Shown here: one piece after another, positions 12,214-12,342 of the stretch
How positions within the stretch are numbered: the first letter of the stretch is position 1
Layout: each line of letters opens with the position of its first letter
NCBI GenBank assembly: GCA_025927935.1
Contig: JAICKM010000125.1
Coordinates: 1-12,342 of the forward strand
Reading direction: 5' to 3'
Length of the DNA stretch: 12,342 nucleotides
Source: Chloroflexia bacterium
GTDB taxonomy: Bacteria > Chloroflexota > Chloroflexia > QHBQ01 > JADMIH01
The notes under the pieces: model-generated
The model's input: the letters and a program-made list of their open reading frames with translations, nothing else
Database searches by the model: none
What the model was told of the DNA's origin: nothing
Made by a program: the position numbers and the translations under genes

Positions 12214-12342
12214 CTATTTCGTCCCTGTGCCTGTGATACTGGTCCGCTCGGTACGGACCCAGCCCCGCGGCCCGCGCCCGAGCAGCATAGCGCCATAGAT
12301 CCGCAATTTCCAGAGCATGAACAGGGGGGTTGCCAACAAATA
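12214..12342 (-). CDS. Glycosyltransferase (probably GT2), C-terminal 42 residues only (partial)
   Basis: An open frame enters from the right edge and ends at a TAG at 12216-12214. It reads YLLATPLFMLWKLRIYGAM, then GRGPRGWVRTER and a short polar tail. A hydrophobic stretch followed by LWKL-x-IY and a closing WVRTER is the usual C-terminal pattern of processive or membrane-bound GT2 proteins of exopolysaccharide loci. It is too short for the ORF list but in a clear context: 51 bases upstream of the complete GT2, same strand. The gap between them contains a 5-bp hairpin (CGCTC/GAGCG, 12189-12202) that is too weak to call a terminator. Family assignment is from the C-terminal pattern only. Confidence 0.75.
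   Translation of the reverse strand, partial: YLLATPLFMLWKLRIYGAMLLGRGPRGWVRTERTSITGTGTK

Overview
The window is GC-rich bacterial chromosome, densely coded, with no tRNA, rRNA, CRISPR array, insertion sequence or phage gene that I can see. It looks like part of an extracellular or capsular polysaccharide locus with a few housekeeping genes mixed in. The organism is probably a member of the Chloroflexota. The basis is the high GC content, a DUF2630 protein, a receiver-GGDEF regulator with degenerate sites, and an insertion-bearing GIY-YIG protein. This assignment is an inference from family distribution, and an actinobacterium or another high-GC lineage is not excluded.

Layout. From 1 to 1659 the genes read leftwards: two related left-handed beta-helix acyltransferases (1659-967 and 937-245), then the first 30 codons of a GT-B glycosyltransferase that runs off the left edge. 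A 445-base divergent control region (1660-2104) separates them from a rightward block. That block holds a WecB/TagA/CpsF (GT26) glycosyltransferase (2105-2950), a structured 3' region ending in a good intrinsic terminator, a receiver plus GGDEF-like protein with altered active sites (3262-4308), a Wzx-type flippase (4589-6070), and a NicO-type metal transporter fused to a secreted EF-hand domain (6110-7714). Convergent ends meet at 7715-7844. From there to the right edge everything reads leftwards: a GT2 C-terminus (partial), a complete GT2, a polysaccharide deacetylase and a GIY-YIG protein in one tightly spaced operon, then a CNNM/CBS/CorC membrane protein and a DUF2630 protein, each with its own recognisable promoter.

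How the parts fit. GT26, GT2 and GT-B enzymes would assemble a lipid-linked oligosaccharide on the inner face of the membrane. The acyltransferases and the deacetylase would decorate it, and the flippase would move it across. No polymerase (Wzy), chain-length regulator, priming enzyme or export channel is in the window, so the pathway must continue outside it or be split. The receiver/GGDEF-like protein sits just upstream of the flippase and is a candidate local regulator, but its altered residues argue against both ordinary phosphorylation and c-di-GMP synthesis. The metal transporter, the CNNM protein, DUF2630 and GIY-YIG have no obvious link to polysaccharide synthesis, although GIY-YIG is translationally coupled to the deacetylase.

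Most worth a second look: the EF-hand/NicO fusion with its probable leaderless start, the degenerate regulator, the deacetylase/GIY-YIG coupling, the 74-nt stem-loop after the GT26 gene, and an operator-like palindrome in the divergent region.
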